Source: a virus. Taken from it: a DNA stretch of 49,185 bases. This document shows positions 40,144 through 48,840 of the stretch, piece by piece. The stretch is from IMG/VR virus record IMGVR_UViG_3300008266_000090, positions 1 through 49,185 of that record. One strand, given 5' to 3'. Numbering within the stretch: the first letter of the stretch is position 1; every line of letters starts with the position of its first letter. Below the pieces are notes generated by a model. That model was not told where the DNA came from, made no database searches, and saw only the letters and a program-made list of their open reading frames with translations. The translations under genes and the position numbers were made by a program.

Positions 40144-42386
40144 CGTTTTAAATTAAAGGATTCACCACACCAATCAACTGATGCAGACCTAGTGTTTAAA
40201 GTTCCTGCCGAGCCTCCTAGTCTATAAAAAGGAAGTCCACCATAGTTACCAGACACCCTTGTAAATCTATAAGCAAAGGAGTAGGTTATGCCGTCTGTTG
40301 AATAGAAGAAGATAGCGTCACCGCTATTTGACGAGGTAATAAATATTCCTAGATAGATGTAAGTAGCGGCGGTAATTGGTACTGTAGTCGCTGTTAGTAT
40401 AGTTAATGAATTGGCCACATTTGTAATTCGAATATTCCAAAAGGCGGGGGTCACACCACCTGATGCAAATGTCGGCATCTCCCACATTAATCCCGTCTGC
40501 CCGTTTGTTGCTACCGTAGATGTTGAGGCGTTCAGTCCAGCATTAAAATTCCAATCCTGCGCAGCCGTTGGCACCGTGTCAATCTTTACTTTTGATACCC
40601 ATAGCTGGGGACACAAGCCATTAACCCCGAATACAGTACTTCCTCCAAACCTTCTATAGTCCACACTTGCATATAAAAATCCGGTGATAGTTGTTCCTGC
40701 ACTCAACCTCATTACCCCCCAATCTGTATTAGTCTCAGCGCCCGACGCTAGACCAGATCCGGTACCAGAAGTTACCCCGTAAAACATTTTAGTTGCCTGA
40801 GAACCCGTGGTAGGGTTTATATTTTCAAAGTCATCATAGAAGTCAAAGCCGCCCTGATTTGGGTGGGTGTTAAATTGTGACCATCTTGTTCCCGTGTAAA
40901 GAAAGGTTATCTCCCTTTCAGGCATCAAGAAGTATGGAGACTTTTGTGCTAACTTAAATCTATTTGTGGCGGTTGATGTAGTAGCCTCGTTCTCAATAAT
41001 AACTACATTATTTGTTGAACTGTTTACTATTGTAACTATTTTACCAGCCGACGGGTTTGCTAGTCCACCTAAACTTATAATGTTGTTTGTATTGTTTGGG
41101 GTAAAGTCAATAACCTTTACTACATCTACAGCGCCGGGCCATCCCGTAGGTGCCCAGTTATCCTCTCTAGCATTGGTAGATGTAGCGGATATAACAGCAA
41201 GGTCCACGTTGGGTACATACTCGTTTGACCATACCCCGGCCACCGAGTCGTACAATAAAGTCTGACCCGTTAACGGGGATGATATGAGAACGTTGTGAAG
41301 CTCGTCCAGCTCATAGCCGTTGTCTACCTTCACAAATATTTTTCCATGAATTGCGTGGGCGTACTCCACGTACCCCACAATGACAGAGTGCTGCGGCGCC
41401 GTCGGCTTAACGTTGGTGATGGCGCCAGCTGTCGTCGGGGAAAGGTACAGGACCTGACCGTCCACCCACGTCTCTCCCTGTAAAGAGCCTGTGGTGTTGA
41501 TTTCCTTTACCTGACCAGACACGGTAATAAAACCTTCCTGATTTCCAAGAATAGTCTCGGTCACTATACCAAGGGTACCCGCCGAGTTGGCGTCGTTATC
41601 ACCCTGTGCAAGCCTAACCGAAAGTCTCTGTCCCGTGGCACCGGTAACCAGCACCACCTGATAATTAGCCTCCAACAAATCTATTAAAGGTGTCGTCTTG
41701 TTGACCACCCTAGCCACTAACTCTTGACCAATTTGAAGAGTCACGTTGTTACCCTTCAGCCTCAAATCCATCGTGCCGTCGGTATCGTTCCATCGCATTC
41801 TCCCTACCTGTAAAGCATTAGTAGGAGTAAGGTCAGCTTGAAAAAAGTCTGACGTGATTCCGTGAGTACCCAAGTCAACGTCGCCTGTCGCCCCGGTGTA
41901 CGGAACAAATCCTCCGCCAGAAGATCCACCTACCTGAACATACGCGGAGCCGTCCCAACGATAGAGGTAGTTAGTGTCCTCTGCTATGTAGATCACATCC
42001 ACAACCCCGGTTGCTGGGAATGACGCCAAGTCCGGATAGGACCTCACGCTGAGTGTTCCCAGATCCGTACAGCAGCTAACAAACAAGGTAGAGTTAAGGT
42101 ACTCGTAAACTTCCCTAACCTTCAGTATATAATCGTTGACATCAAAGTTAGGCTGAGGCAATGCGGTATAAGGCTTGCCGTCTATATCGATAAGACCTAT
42201 CACGGTAAACACGTACATCGACTCGCCGTTCACAATAGCAAACAGCTTGTTAGTCGCCATGTTGATCTCTATCTGGTCGGTAACCTTCAAGGACAGGACA
42301 ACCACGTCGTTCGTGTTTATAAACAAGATACGACCCGTGGCGGTCTTCTCTATAGACTTTAAGTCAGCCTCGATGTTGTATACCAT
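40140..42386 (-). CDS. Fibre protein with GFVPYTGATGD motif
   Basis: A 748-residue protein. Residues about 150-175 contain GFVPYTGATGDVDLGTHGIT, a motif I know from fibre proteins of Bacteroidota phages, followed by beta repeats (VRLAQGDNDANSAGTLGIVT, GQVKEINTTGSLQGETWVDG). The last 200 or so residues are a Thr/Gly/Ser-rich beta domain, likely the receptor-binding tip. The ATG at 42386 is chosen over the one at 42413 because the latter lies in the terminator hairpin at 42402-42425. Role: host recognition as tail or head fibre. Confidence 0.7.
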   Translation of the reverse strand: MVYNIEADLKSIEKTATGRILFINTNDVVVLSLKVTDQIEINMATNKLFAIVNGESMYVFTVIGLIDIDGKPYTALPQPNFDVNDYILKVREVYEYLNSTLFVSCCTDLGTLSVRSYPDLASFPATGVVDVIYIAEDTNYLYRWDGSAYVQVGGSSGGGFVPYTGATGDVDLGTHGITSDFFQADLTPTNALQVGRMRWNDTDGTMDLRLKGNNVTLQIGQELVARVVNKTTPLIDLLEANYQVVLVTGATGQRLSVRLAQGDNDANSAGTLGIVTETILGNQEGFITVSGQVKEINTTGSLQGETWVDGQVLYLSPTTAGAITNVKPTAPQHSVIVGYVEYAHAIHGKIFVKVDNGYELDELHNVLISSPLTGQTLLYDSVAGVWSNEYVPNVDLAVISATSTNAREDNWAPTGWPGAVDVVKVIDFTPNNTNNIISLGGLANPSAGKIVTIVNSSTNNVVIIENEATTSTATNRFKLAQKSPYFLMPEREITFLYTGTRWSQFNTHPNQGGFDFYDDFENINPTTGSQATKMFYGVTSGTGSGLASGAETNTDWGVMRLSAGTTITGFLYASVDYRRFGGSTVFGVNGLCPQLWVSKVKIDTVPTAAQDWNFNAGLNASTSTVATNGQTGLMWEMPTFASGGVTPAFWNIRITNVANSLTILTATTVPITAATYIYLGIFITSSNSGDAIFFYSTDGITYSFAYRFTRVSGNYGGLPFYRLGGSAGTLNTRSASVDWCGESFNLKR

Positions 42387-42401
42387 AGTACAAAAATAAA
42401 T

Positions 42402-42425
42402 AAAGGCGGTCAATTAACCGCCTTT
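42402..42425 (-). terminator. Terminator after the 310-residue gene
   Basis: AAAGGCGGT (42402-42410) pairs with ACCGCCTTT (42417-42425), loop CAATTA; on the minus strand TTTATTTATTTTTG follows. It separates the 310-residue gene from the fibre gene. The TATTTTTG just after it matches a -7 box for the fibre gene, but no -33 TTG was found at the right spacing. Confidence 0.7.
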
Positions 42426-42446
42426 ATTATAGTTATTTTTAATCAA

Positions 42447-43379
42447 TTACTGTAGAAGACTCTGCAAGAACTCCACATCCTTTGGGCTGACGTTCAAGAA
42501 CTCTAGGAGACCAAGCTCCTTCTCTGTCTTGTTCTTACCCTTGGACTCGACGATGGTCTTAACCTCGGCGCCGTTCTTGTTCTTCACTGTCCAGAAGCCA
42601 TCCTTCTCTATCAGCAAGCCTTCCTTGGTAAGGGACTTGATAAGAGAGTTCACGTTAGACTCACCCTTGCTAGAGTTTGCCATGGCGTCCACGTTAGCAA
42701 CGGCACGGTCAAGTCTCTCTCTGAAGCCGTCCCTGTTAGCAATGGCACGGTCGTACAACAACGTGCGGTCGTCGTCCTCTACACCTGTAGGCGTGAACGC
42801 GAGCAAGATCATCACGTTGTTCAGCTTCGAAGAACTCATGCGAGTCTCGTCCACCAGCAACATAGACATGTACTTGTGCTGAACGCTTACATTAGCGATA
42901 CGAGCCTTGGCCTCGGCAGCTGGTACCAAGAAGTAGAACCTTCCGGCAGGGTTAGCCACCACGTTGTTTGTAAAGTTAGAGCTGTAGAAGTACAGTGCCA
43001 CCAGCTTCTCAAGGTTAGCCACCGGGTCGATAGGCATGCCGTTGTGTACCGGGATGTGCTTTGCATTAAAGATAGGCTCGCCAGTCTTGCTGAAGGTTGG
43101 CTGCGTCTCCGCATACATCCACTGGTGCATCATACCGTCCTCGCCCAAGAACCTGCCCGTAGGCTTGACCATGGTCGGCAATCCCTGAACCTGCTTGGTG
43201 CCCAGAGGAACATCTGTAATTCCTGCCCTGAACGTGGTGATTGATTTAAGACCAGCATTGTTCAAGTTGATGATGACTGGAGCTTTCTTCTTCCCTGTGA
43301 ATGAGTTCGGGAAGATGCCCTTTAAAATTTCCAACTCTTTAGAAAAGTCGGTCTGTCTTTTTCCGTCAATATATAACAT
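42447..43379 (-). CDS. Putative capsid-associated protein
   Basis: A 310-residue protein starting MLYIDGKRQTDFSKELEILK, not recognised. Mixed strands and helices; the C-terminal third is charged and helical (ANVDAMANSSKGESNVNSLI). It is the first gene after the major capsid gene in transcription order, separated from it by a terminator and preceded by a TAtaTTTG box at 43400-43407, implying separate expression. Auxiliary capsid or head-closure protein is the most likely role by position. Confidence 0.5.
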   Translation of the reverse strand: MLYIDGKRQTDFSKELEILKGIFPNSFTGKKKAPVIINLNNAGLKSITTFRAGITDVPLGTKQVQGLPTMVKPTGRFLGEDGMMHQWMYAETQPTFSKTGEPIFNAKHIPVHNGMPIDPVANLEKLVALYFYSSNFTNNVVANPAGRFYFLVPAAEAKARIANVSVQHKYMSMLLVDETRMSSSKLNNVMILLAFTPTGVEDDDRTLLYDRAIANRDGFRERLDRAVANVDAMANSSKGESNVNSLIKSLTKEGLLIEKDGFWTVKNKNGAEVKTIVESKGKNKTEKELGLLEFLNVSPKDVEFLQSLLQ

Positions 43380-43411
43380 GTTGCATTTAATTTATGAGAC
43401 AAATATAAAAC

Positions 43412-43434
43412 AAAAAAAGGTAGCCTTGGCTACC
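43412..43434 (-). terminator. Terminator after the major capsid gene
   Basis: GGTAGCC (43419-43425) pairs with GGCTACC (43428-43434), tight loop, and on the minus strand TTTTTTTG follows. It lies 29 bases past the major capsid gene stop. Strong terminators after capsid genes are common. Confidence 0.75.
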
Positions 43435-43462
43435 CTTTTTATATATGATTCCTGTACTAGGA

Positions 43463-44872
43463 TTACAATGAACTGTCGTACATGTAACCGCACTGCTTCA
43501 ATGAGAAGAAGTCAAGACCGAAGTGAGTCAAGTAGTGAGTCAATCGGTTGTCGATGTCGTTCGTTGGAACAGGCGCGTTAGCTCCAGTCTCCCAAATCTT
43601 CAACATACGATCCTGACCGTTGTCACCGTTCACACCGTAAGCAAGCTCCATGTGACGGCGGGTCATACCCTGAGCGTCTACACCTGAACCTGAAGGCATG
43701 AAGTATGCTGTGTTAGCAAACAAGTTGCCAGACACACCACCAACACCGAACACTTGTGGGTCATAAGACAAGTCAAATGAGCGAAGGTTGAAAACCATAC
43801 CCTCCTTAACAACGCACTCGAAGTCGAATGTTGCGTACATGCTCTCAACGTTCTCAGCTGCTCCGAAGATCATCTCAGCAGACTGACGACGAACAGCAGA
43901 GATGTTAGCGTTCTGGAACTCAGTAGCCAACGCAGCTTGAAGTGGACGGTTGATACCGCGACATAGCCATCCCATGAAGTTGTTGTCAGGGTTGTTAGGC
44001 TTCAATGCGTCGATCAACGCGTTCAAGTCCTCAATACCAACACCTGCACCTGTAGTGTCAACGTTCACACCGTTTGCCAATGTAGCGAAGCGGTCCATCA
44101 TACCGTGAGTTGTCTGTGACAACGATGACTGATCAGACTCGATACCTAGGATAAGCTGACCGATAGTCGACTTAAGGTGACGGAACTCAGCCTGCGTGCG
44201 CTGAACACCACCCCAGTTACCTACGAAGTTTCCGTTCTCGTCAGTCTCAGGGAATAGCTGGTCAATAGCAGCGTTACCTGTGATAAGTGCAGAAGTCTTC
44301 AAAGTCTGTAGCTTGAATGAGAACTTGTCCCATGAGCTAGACTTTGCGTTTGGCTGTCCACTGTTCTCGTTGTAAGCGTTTGAGTAGATAGCGTACTGCT
44401 TGCCTGCTGTAGGCACGGTCCAGCTTGTTCCTGTCAAAGACTTTGCTGTAACAGTAACATCACCAGATGATGGGATGTCTACAGTTATTACTTGACCACG
44501 TGTGTTTGTAGCCATGTCCATGATAAGGTCACCCTCTGTCACGTACACTGTGCGTGTAGATCCAACGGTCTCGATCTGAGCGTCAGCAATTGTGAACTCA
44601 AGAGTTCCTCCAGTTGAACCAGAGTCAGCCTTAACTTGGATGTAAGTGTCGTAGAAGCTCTCCTCGAAGTGGAAACCGCCCGATGCGTTACGGATAGGGC
44701 GTGTAGCTTGCATACGCTTCAAGAGCAACAAGTCGTCCATGAACTGACCGTACTGCTTGAATAGTTTTGTCTGAAAGTCTGGACGTACAAAGTCAGACAC
44801 CGCAAGGATGCTCGACTGCTGATAGCCAGAGGTGTTAGGGGCCACCGAGTTCGGTGAATATTCTAATGCCAT
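43463..44872 (-). CDS. Major capsid protein (HK97-fold)
   Basis: A 469-residue protein starting MALEYSPNSVAPNTSGYQQS. Length, position after portal and scaffold-like genes, and the pattern of an N-terminal arm, an extended beta region (VGSTRTVYVTEGDLIMDMAT) and a C-terminal domain agree with HK97-fold capsid proteins of crAss-like phages. Its coding strand uses a restricted set of preferred codons compared with the neighbours, as in a highly expressed gene. A poly-A/T-rich leader precedes the ATG. Forms the icosahedral shell. Confidence 0.8.
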   Translation of the reverse strand: MALEYSPNSVAPNTSGYQQSSILAVSDFVRPDFQTKLFKQYGQFMDDLLLLKRMQATRPIRNASGGFHFEESFYDTYIQVKADSGSTGGTLEFTIADAQIETVGSTRTVYVTEGDLIMDMATNTRGQVITVDIPSSGDVTVTAKSLTGTSWTVPTAGKQYAIYSNAYNENSGQPNAKSSSWDKFSFKLQTLKTSALITGNAAIDQLFPETDENGNFVGNWGGVQRTQAEFRHLKSTIGQLILGIESDQSSLSQTTHGMMDRFATLANGVNVDTTGAGVGIEDLNALIDALKPNNPDNNFMGWLCRGINRPLQAALATEFQNANISAVRRQSAEMIFGAAENVESMYATFDFECVVKEGMVFNLRSFDLSYDPQVFGVGGVSGNLFANTAYFMPSGSGVDAQGMTRRHMELAYGVNGDNGQDRMLKIWETGANAPVPTNDIDNRLTHYLTHFGLDFFSLKQCGYMYDSSL

Positions 44873-44901
44873 TTTTTTTTAAATTTTAATTATTGGTTGG
44901 G

Positions 44902-46050
44902 TTATCTATTCTGCTTCCAGCTCTCCATAGCCTGTTCTGCTGGGCTGATCACCTTACCCTGTTGACTTGGTGGTGTCACTCTTCCATTTGTTATCGGGCC
45001 GAGATTGTGCTGTTCTCGCACAATTTGTTCTCTTATCTTGCCCTCAGCCGCCTTGATAGATTCGCGGATTATGTCGTCCATCTTTGCCAACCGCAAATTG
45101 GTCTCCACCGCTTGTCGTACAGCCGCCACCCCTTCATCGTCCGGGTTGGCATAGTTGAATATTCCTACCGCCATCAGGTTTTTAAGTTCAGCCCCGACCT
45201 CCGCATCGCTAACCGCGATATTAACTTGGACAGCGCCTACTCCTTCAATACCTGTGTCAACAGCCTTGCTGATCGCCTTGATAGGTGTGCCTATTGACGG
45301 AACTAGAGAGTCCCACTTCGCCTGACGCACCGCATAATCTTGCTCTTGAGCCTTAGCTTGTTGTTGCAAATTTACAAAATAATTATCATTAGATACATAC
45401 TGCTCTCTTTTTTTTGTGATAGCGTCCAACGCGTTGGTTGCCTCTATCTTTAAAAGGGCAGGGTACTTAGTGTCTTCGTTCACATACGACAGGTCGATGT
45501 TGTACTTTTGGGCAACACCCTCCATCAACTCATCAAGTCCAACAGATGCCAGCTTCGGGTTGCTTAGTAGCATCTCAATAGCGATAGCCTTTACAGGATC
45601 ATTAGTAAGGTCGTCGTCTGTCGTGTTGATTACCGTGGTCGCAAGGTTCAAGTCGTTGATCCCTGTTGCCTTACTGAAGTTGTTGATCTGTCTGATAGAC
45701 TCGTTAGCGAACGGGTCCTTCACCATGTTCAACACCTTCATCTCCTCCTGAACTTGACTGTACTGACTCGCAATACTCTCAAGCTCATTGAACCTGTTCA
45801 GCTTATTCTGTAGGTCATCCTCGCCAGACAAACCAAATCTCGAGAAGTCAAATCCCTGTGGCGTTAAGTCAGCTGCTGGCGCAATGTCTCCCGCCGGTGC
45901 TGGCTCAGCCGCTGGTATATGTTCTGGTGTAGGCTCTGCCGCCGGTGCAGGATTCTGTGCCGCGTATGCCGCCGCCATGTCGTCCGCGCTCGCGTTAGGG
46001 TTGCTAGAGCTGTAGCTCATCGCAAACTCTGCTGGTACTTGTGTGTTCAT
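44902..46050 (-). CDS. Scaffold-like protein between portal and capsid
   Basis: A 382-residue protein. Residues 20-70 are Ala/Pro/Glu-rich and disordered (PAPAAEPTPEHIPAAEPAPA), and the rest is mostly charged helix (NKLNRFNELESIASQYSQVQ). The position between portal and major capsid genes and the helical, acidic composition are typical of scaffolding proteins, which guide capsid assembly and leave. It is followed by the capsid gene after 29 bases. No protease motif is seen in this gene. Confidence 0.6.
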   Translation of the reverse strand: MNTQVPAEFAMSYSSSNPNASADDMAAAYAAQNPAPAAEPTPEHIPAAEPAPAGDIAPAADLTPQGFDFSRFGLSGEDDLQNKLNRFNELESIASQYSQVQEEMKVLNMVKDPFANESIRQINNFSKATGINDLNLATTVINTTDDDLTNDPVKAIAIEMLLSNPKLASVGLDELMEGVAQKYNIDLSYVNEDTKYPALLKIEATNALDAITKKREQYVSNDNYFVNLQQQAKAQEQDYAVRQAKWDSLVPSIGTPIKAISKAVDTGIEGVGAVQVNIAVSDAEVGAELKNLMAVGIFNYANPDDEGVAAVRQAVETNLRLAKMDDIIRESIKAAEGKIREQIVREQHNLGPITNGRVTPPSQQGKVISPAEQAMESWKQNR

Positions 46051-46065
46051 GTCTTATTGTTTGTT

Positions 46066-48405
46066 TTATATTTTACCTGTAATCTCCCTTCCCTGTGCCG
46101 CCTGTAGCCTTCCCTCTAAGGTCATGGTCTCCAAGTCGGCGTTCTTCTGCGCCTCAATCTCTGCGAGCTTAGCTTGGAGCTTGTCTGAGATCTCCTTGCT
46201 CTTCTCGTTCATCCTCATCTCGGTAAGCATCTGCTCACCCTGAACTCTAGCCTGCTCAGCTGCCTGCGCGGCCTTCATATTATTCTCCGCATTTATTGCG
46301 GACATTCTCTCCTGATTCTCCTGATTCTTTTCGTCGGCTCTTTGCTCTGCAAGCGCCAGATACCAAGCGGCAAGCTCGTCGTTCCCGTCCTCTAAAGTCT
46401 TCTCAACATACAGCGCATCTGCGGTGTTGATACCCTTCATGCCGTTCCTTCCAGCAGCCAAGCTCTGCTCAATAAGCCCCATAATATAAGCCTTGCGCTG
46501 AGCTGTCGTGGTAGCCTTGAGCTTGATCCCGCACTCGTTAAGTGTCAGATCCTTCAAGCCGTTAACAGCCGAGAAGTATACCGTGCCCAAGTAGCCCTCG
46601 TAGTAGTCGGCGCATTTCTTGTCCGCCGCGATGTTTACTCGTGCCTTCTGAATAATCTTGCGTGCAGCCTTCTCCTTGATACGGATGATAGCCTGTCTTA
46701 TGTTGTACAGCGCGTTGTTCGTGCTGTCGAGTTCCATCTGACCAACACCCACCAGCTTCTCTGGTGACGCGTTAGGTGACGCGGACGCCGTGTCTGTTAT
46801 GCCTGCGATCCTCTTCATCTGACTCTCGATAAACATCTGGTAGTTAATCCACTCGTCGAGCTGTCTGCCGACACCGTTCTCCAACTCCACCATGGCGTTA
46901 GCCCCGCTAAACTTCTGACCAAGCTCTAGCCTTGTTGCGTAGAACTGATTACCCGTCTCACGGCGGATACGCGCAATCTCAAGGGCGCTGACCTTGCCAA
47001 GACCTAAGTCCATGTTAGCAAGTAGTCCCACGTCTATAGCCATACCCTTCGGAGCTGCCGCAAGTATTGCCGCCCTTAACTTTAAGGTAGCTATCTGCTG
47101 GTCGTCAAGAAGACTCTGCCATCTCTCGACCACAGACTTGCCCGCGATACGCTCGCTGAAGTATGAAAGGGCGCAGCTGCCGTCGCCGTTCTTGATCATG
47201 TTCTTCTGTAGACCGTAGTCGTACACATAACTAGAACCAACAACCCAGCACCCCTCGTATATATTCTGCTGGTATACCTTGTCCGTCTTTCTCTCTCTAC
47301 CGTCCGCGTACTTTGTCTTCACGCGGTCCTCTTTTTTGTACACGTAGTTGCCGTTGCCGGTCTTTCTACCAACATACAAGTTGAAGTCGTCGGTCTTGTA
47401 CTCGAAGTCTAGCACGTCTACAAGGAAGTCGTACCATGTGTACCTCTGTGTCACAGGATCCTTTGATGTCCACGCGTAGTTTGTAGGGTCGCTAATATTA
47501 TTTGATGTGCTGTACATCCTAGCCAAGCCTTCAAGCTCCTTGTCCGATAGACCCGGCAGCTTGTCTTTTAGCTCGTGAATAGGTACACGCTTTATGTAGC
47601 CGGCAAACGGAGGCTCAGCCTCAGGGTTGTCGTCGTCCCACACCGTGATGTACATTGACGGGTTTATATACTTGACGCCAACGGCGCCTGTATTGTTAAC
47701 GTATATCCTTCCACATATAAAGGATGTCTGCAAGGCAGAGTCGATCATCTTGTCGCGTACCTTGTTCCAGTCGCTGATATCAAATCCGTGCTCCGCGATC
47801 ATCGACAGTCCAACCTCTATAGGCAGGCGTATGCCGTGATACTTCTCATACAGCTCCATCTCTGACTTGCTCTGTGGCTCCCAGTCCGGTGTCTTGTATG
47901 GTATACCAAGCTCCTGCTTCAGCGGGTTGGTGACCTTGGCGTCTATGTACATTTTCCACTTGATCTTTTCTTTAAGATACTTATCTGACTTGGATGTGGA
48001 AGACACGACGACCTTGTAATCACTCTGCGTTAGCAAGCCCTTTATTACGCTAATCAATAGCGGGGCGCTGCTCACGATGCTGTTCTGGTCAAAGCCTATG
48101 TTGTTGTAACCCTTTCTTGTATTCTCGTTGTAACCGTCTGTCCCTGCGGAGTTCGGTTTGGAGATCTCTCCACGGTATATCTTCTTGTACTTTAATGTAC
48201 TCTGTCTACCCTCTGAGTAACTCTTGAGCATATTGAAATAGCCAAGGTTACCGTACACCGTGCCGCCAGAACCGTATGGTATAGGCGCCGAATACCAGCG
48301 GCCGTATATAGCCTGAGCTGCTGACACACCCCATGCCATGTCCTTCTTTTTATCGGGCGAAATTGAGTCTGATGGGAACGGTGAAATCTTTCCAGTAGGT
48401 ATCAT
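46066..48405 (-). CDS. Portal protein
   Basis: A 779-residue protein starting MIPTGKISPFPSDSISPDKK. It has a mixed N-terminal half and a long C-terminal part with coiled-coil, Gln/Ala/Glu-rich helix (NQENQERMSAINAENNMKAA). Size of about 780 residues, location after the terminase and ahead of scaffold and capsid genes, and the C-terminal helix agree with portals of crAss-like phages. It forms the dodecameric DNA-entry vertex. It is separated by a terminator and candidate promoter from the upstream genes. Confidence 0.8.
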   Translation of the reverse strand: MIPTGKISPFPSDSISPDKKKDMAWGVSAAQAIYGRWYSAPIPYGSGGTVYGNLGYFNMLKSYSEGRQSTLKYKKIYRGEISKPNSAGTDGYNENTRKGYNNIGFDQNSIVSSAPLLISVIKGLLTQSDYKVVVSSTSKSDKYLKEKIKWKMYIDAKVTNPLKQELGIPYKTPDWEPQSKSEMELYEKYHGIRLPIEVGLSMIAEHGFDISDWNKVRDKMIDSALQTSFICGRIYVNNTGAVGVKYINPSMYITVWDDDNPEAEPPFAGYIKRVPIHELKDKLPGLSDKELEGLARMYSTSNNISDPTNYAWTSKDPVTQRYTWYDFLVDVLDFEYKTDDFNLYVGRKTGNGNYVYKKEDRVKTKYADGRERKTDKVYQQNIYEGCWVVGSSYVYDYGLQKNMIKNGDGSCALSYFSERIAGKSVVERWQSLLDDQQIATLKLRAAILAAAPKGMAIDVGLLANMDLGLGKVSALEIARIRRETGNQFYATRLELGQKFSGANAMVELENGVGRQLDEWINYQMFIESQMKRIAGITDTASASPNASPEKLVGVGQMELDSTNNALYNIRQAIIRIKEKAARKIIQKARVNIAADKKCADYYEGYLGTVYFSAVNGLKDLTLNECGIKLKATTTAQRKAYIMGLIEQSLAAGRNGMKGINTADALYVEKTLEDGNDELAAWYLALAEQRADEKNQENQERMSAINAENNMKAAQAAEQARVQGEQMLTEMRMNEKSKEISDKLQAKLAEIEAQKNADLETMTLEGRLQAAQGREITGKI

Positions 48406-48414
48406 GTATGTACT

Positions 48415-48454
48415 ATTACGGCAAAATTACTATAAATTGGTATAAAGATACAAA
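48415..48454 (-). promoter_or_regulatory. Candidate promoter for the portal operon
   Basis: On the minus strand TAATTTTG (48422-48429) lies 21 nt after TTTTG (48451-48455), near the Bacteroidota consensus TTTG-N19-21-TAnnTTTG. The start site would be near 48415, about ten bases before the portal ATG. It comes right after a terminator. Confidence 0.45.
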
Positions 48455-48483
48455 ATTAGTTAATTTTCTTAACGACAGCTAAA

Positions 48484-48508
48484 ACAAAAACCCCTCACGG
48501 TGGAGGGG
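48484..48508 (-). terminator. Terminator before the portal operon
   Basis: CCCCTC (48491-48496) pairs with GAGGGG (48503-48508), loop ACGGTG, and on the minus strand TTTTTGTTTT follows. It ends transcripts from the YegP-like gene. Confidence 0.7.
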
Positions 48509-48520
48509 CTCTTGTCATCT

Positions 48521-48805
48521 TTAACCTGTATAGCTCTTATTTAAGGCCGTTGCCTTACTAATCAACTTGTGAATGGACTCGTCCTTTCCCTTGTACACAA
48601 TAGGAAAGTCAAACATTACATAGGCAAGTTTCTGTGTGCTGTTCTTTGCAGTCACCTTGCTGTTGAACACCGCGTTCATGTTCTTGACTACGGCGCTAAC
48701 TGTCTCTAGAACCTCGGACTGCATAAGCATCTCCCCGTTCTTTGCAATGACAGACACTCGAAATCCATTCTTTGCGTCCTTAATTTTTACGTGAGTTTGT
48801 TTCAT
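48521..48805 (-). CDS. YegP/DUF1508-like small protein
   Basis: A 94-residue protein starting MKQTHVKIKDAKNGFRVSVI. The stretch GFRVSVIAKNGEMLMQSEVL matches the YegP/DUF1508 pattern (FRxxL-KAxNGExIxxSExY), a small beta-alpha domain of unknown function common in bacteria. The ATG at 48805 is preferred; the longer frame starts from a TTG at 48838 and would run into the gap. It lies between the terminase and portal genes. Confidence 0.6.
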   Translation of the reverse strand: MKQTHVKIKDAKNGFRVSVIAKNGEMLMQSEVLETVSAVVKNMNAVFNSKVTAKNSTQKLAYVMFDFPIVYKGKDESIHKLISKATALNKSYTG

Positions 48806-48840
48806 TTTAAAAAATTTTGTGTCTACAAATATATACAATG

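Noticed and set aside
42387-42413. Nine-residue N-terminal extension of the fibre gene
   Set aside because: The ATG at 42413 lies inside a terminator hairpin; the ATG at 42386 follows a -7 box and is more likely.
48806-48838. TTG start giving a longer YegP-like protein
   Set aside because: The added residues (MYIFVDTKFFK) do not extend the domain and an ATG is available at 48805.
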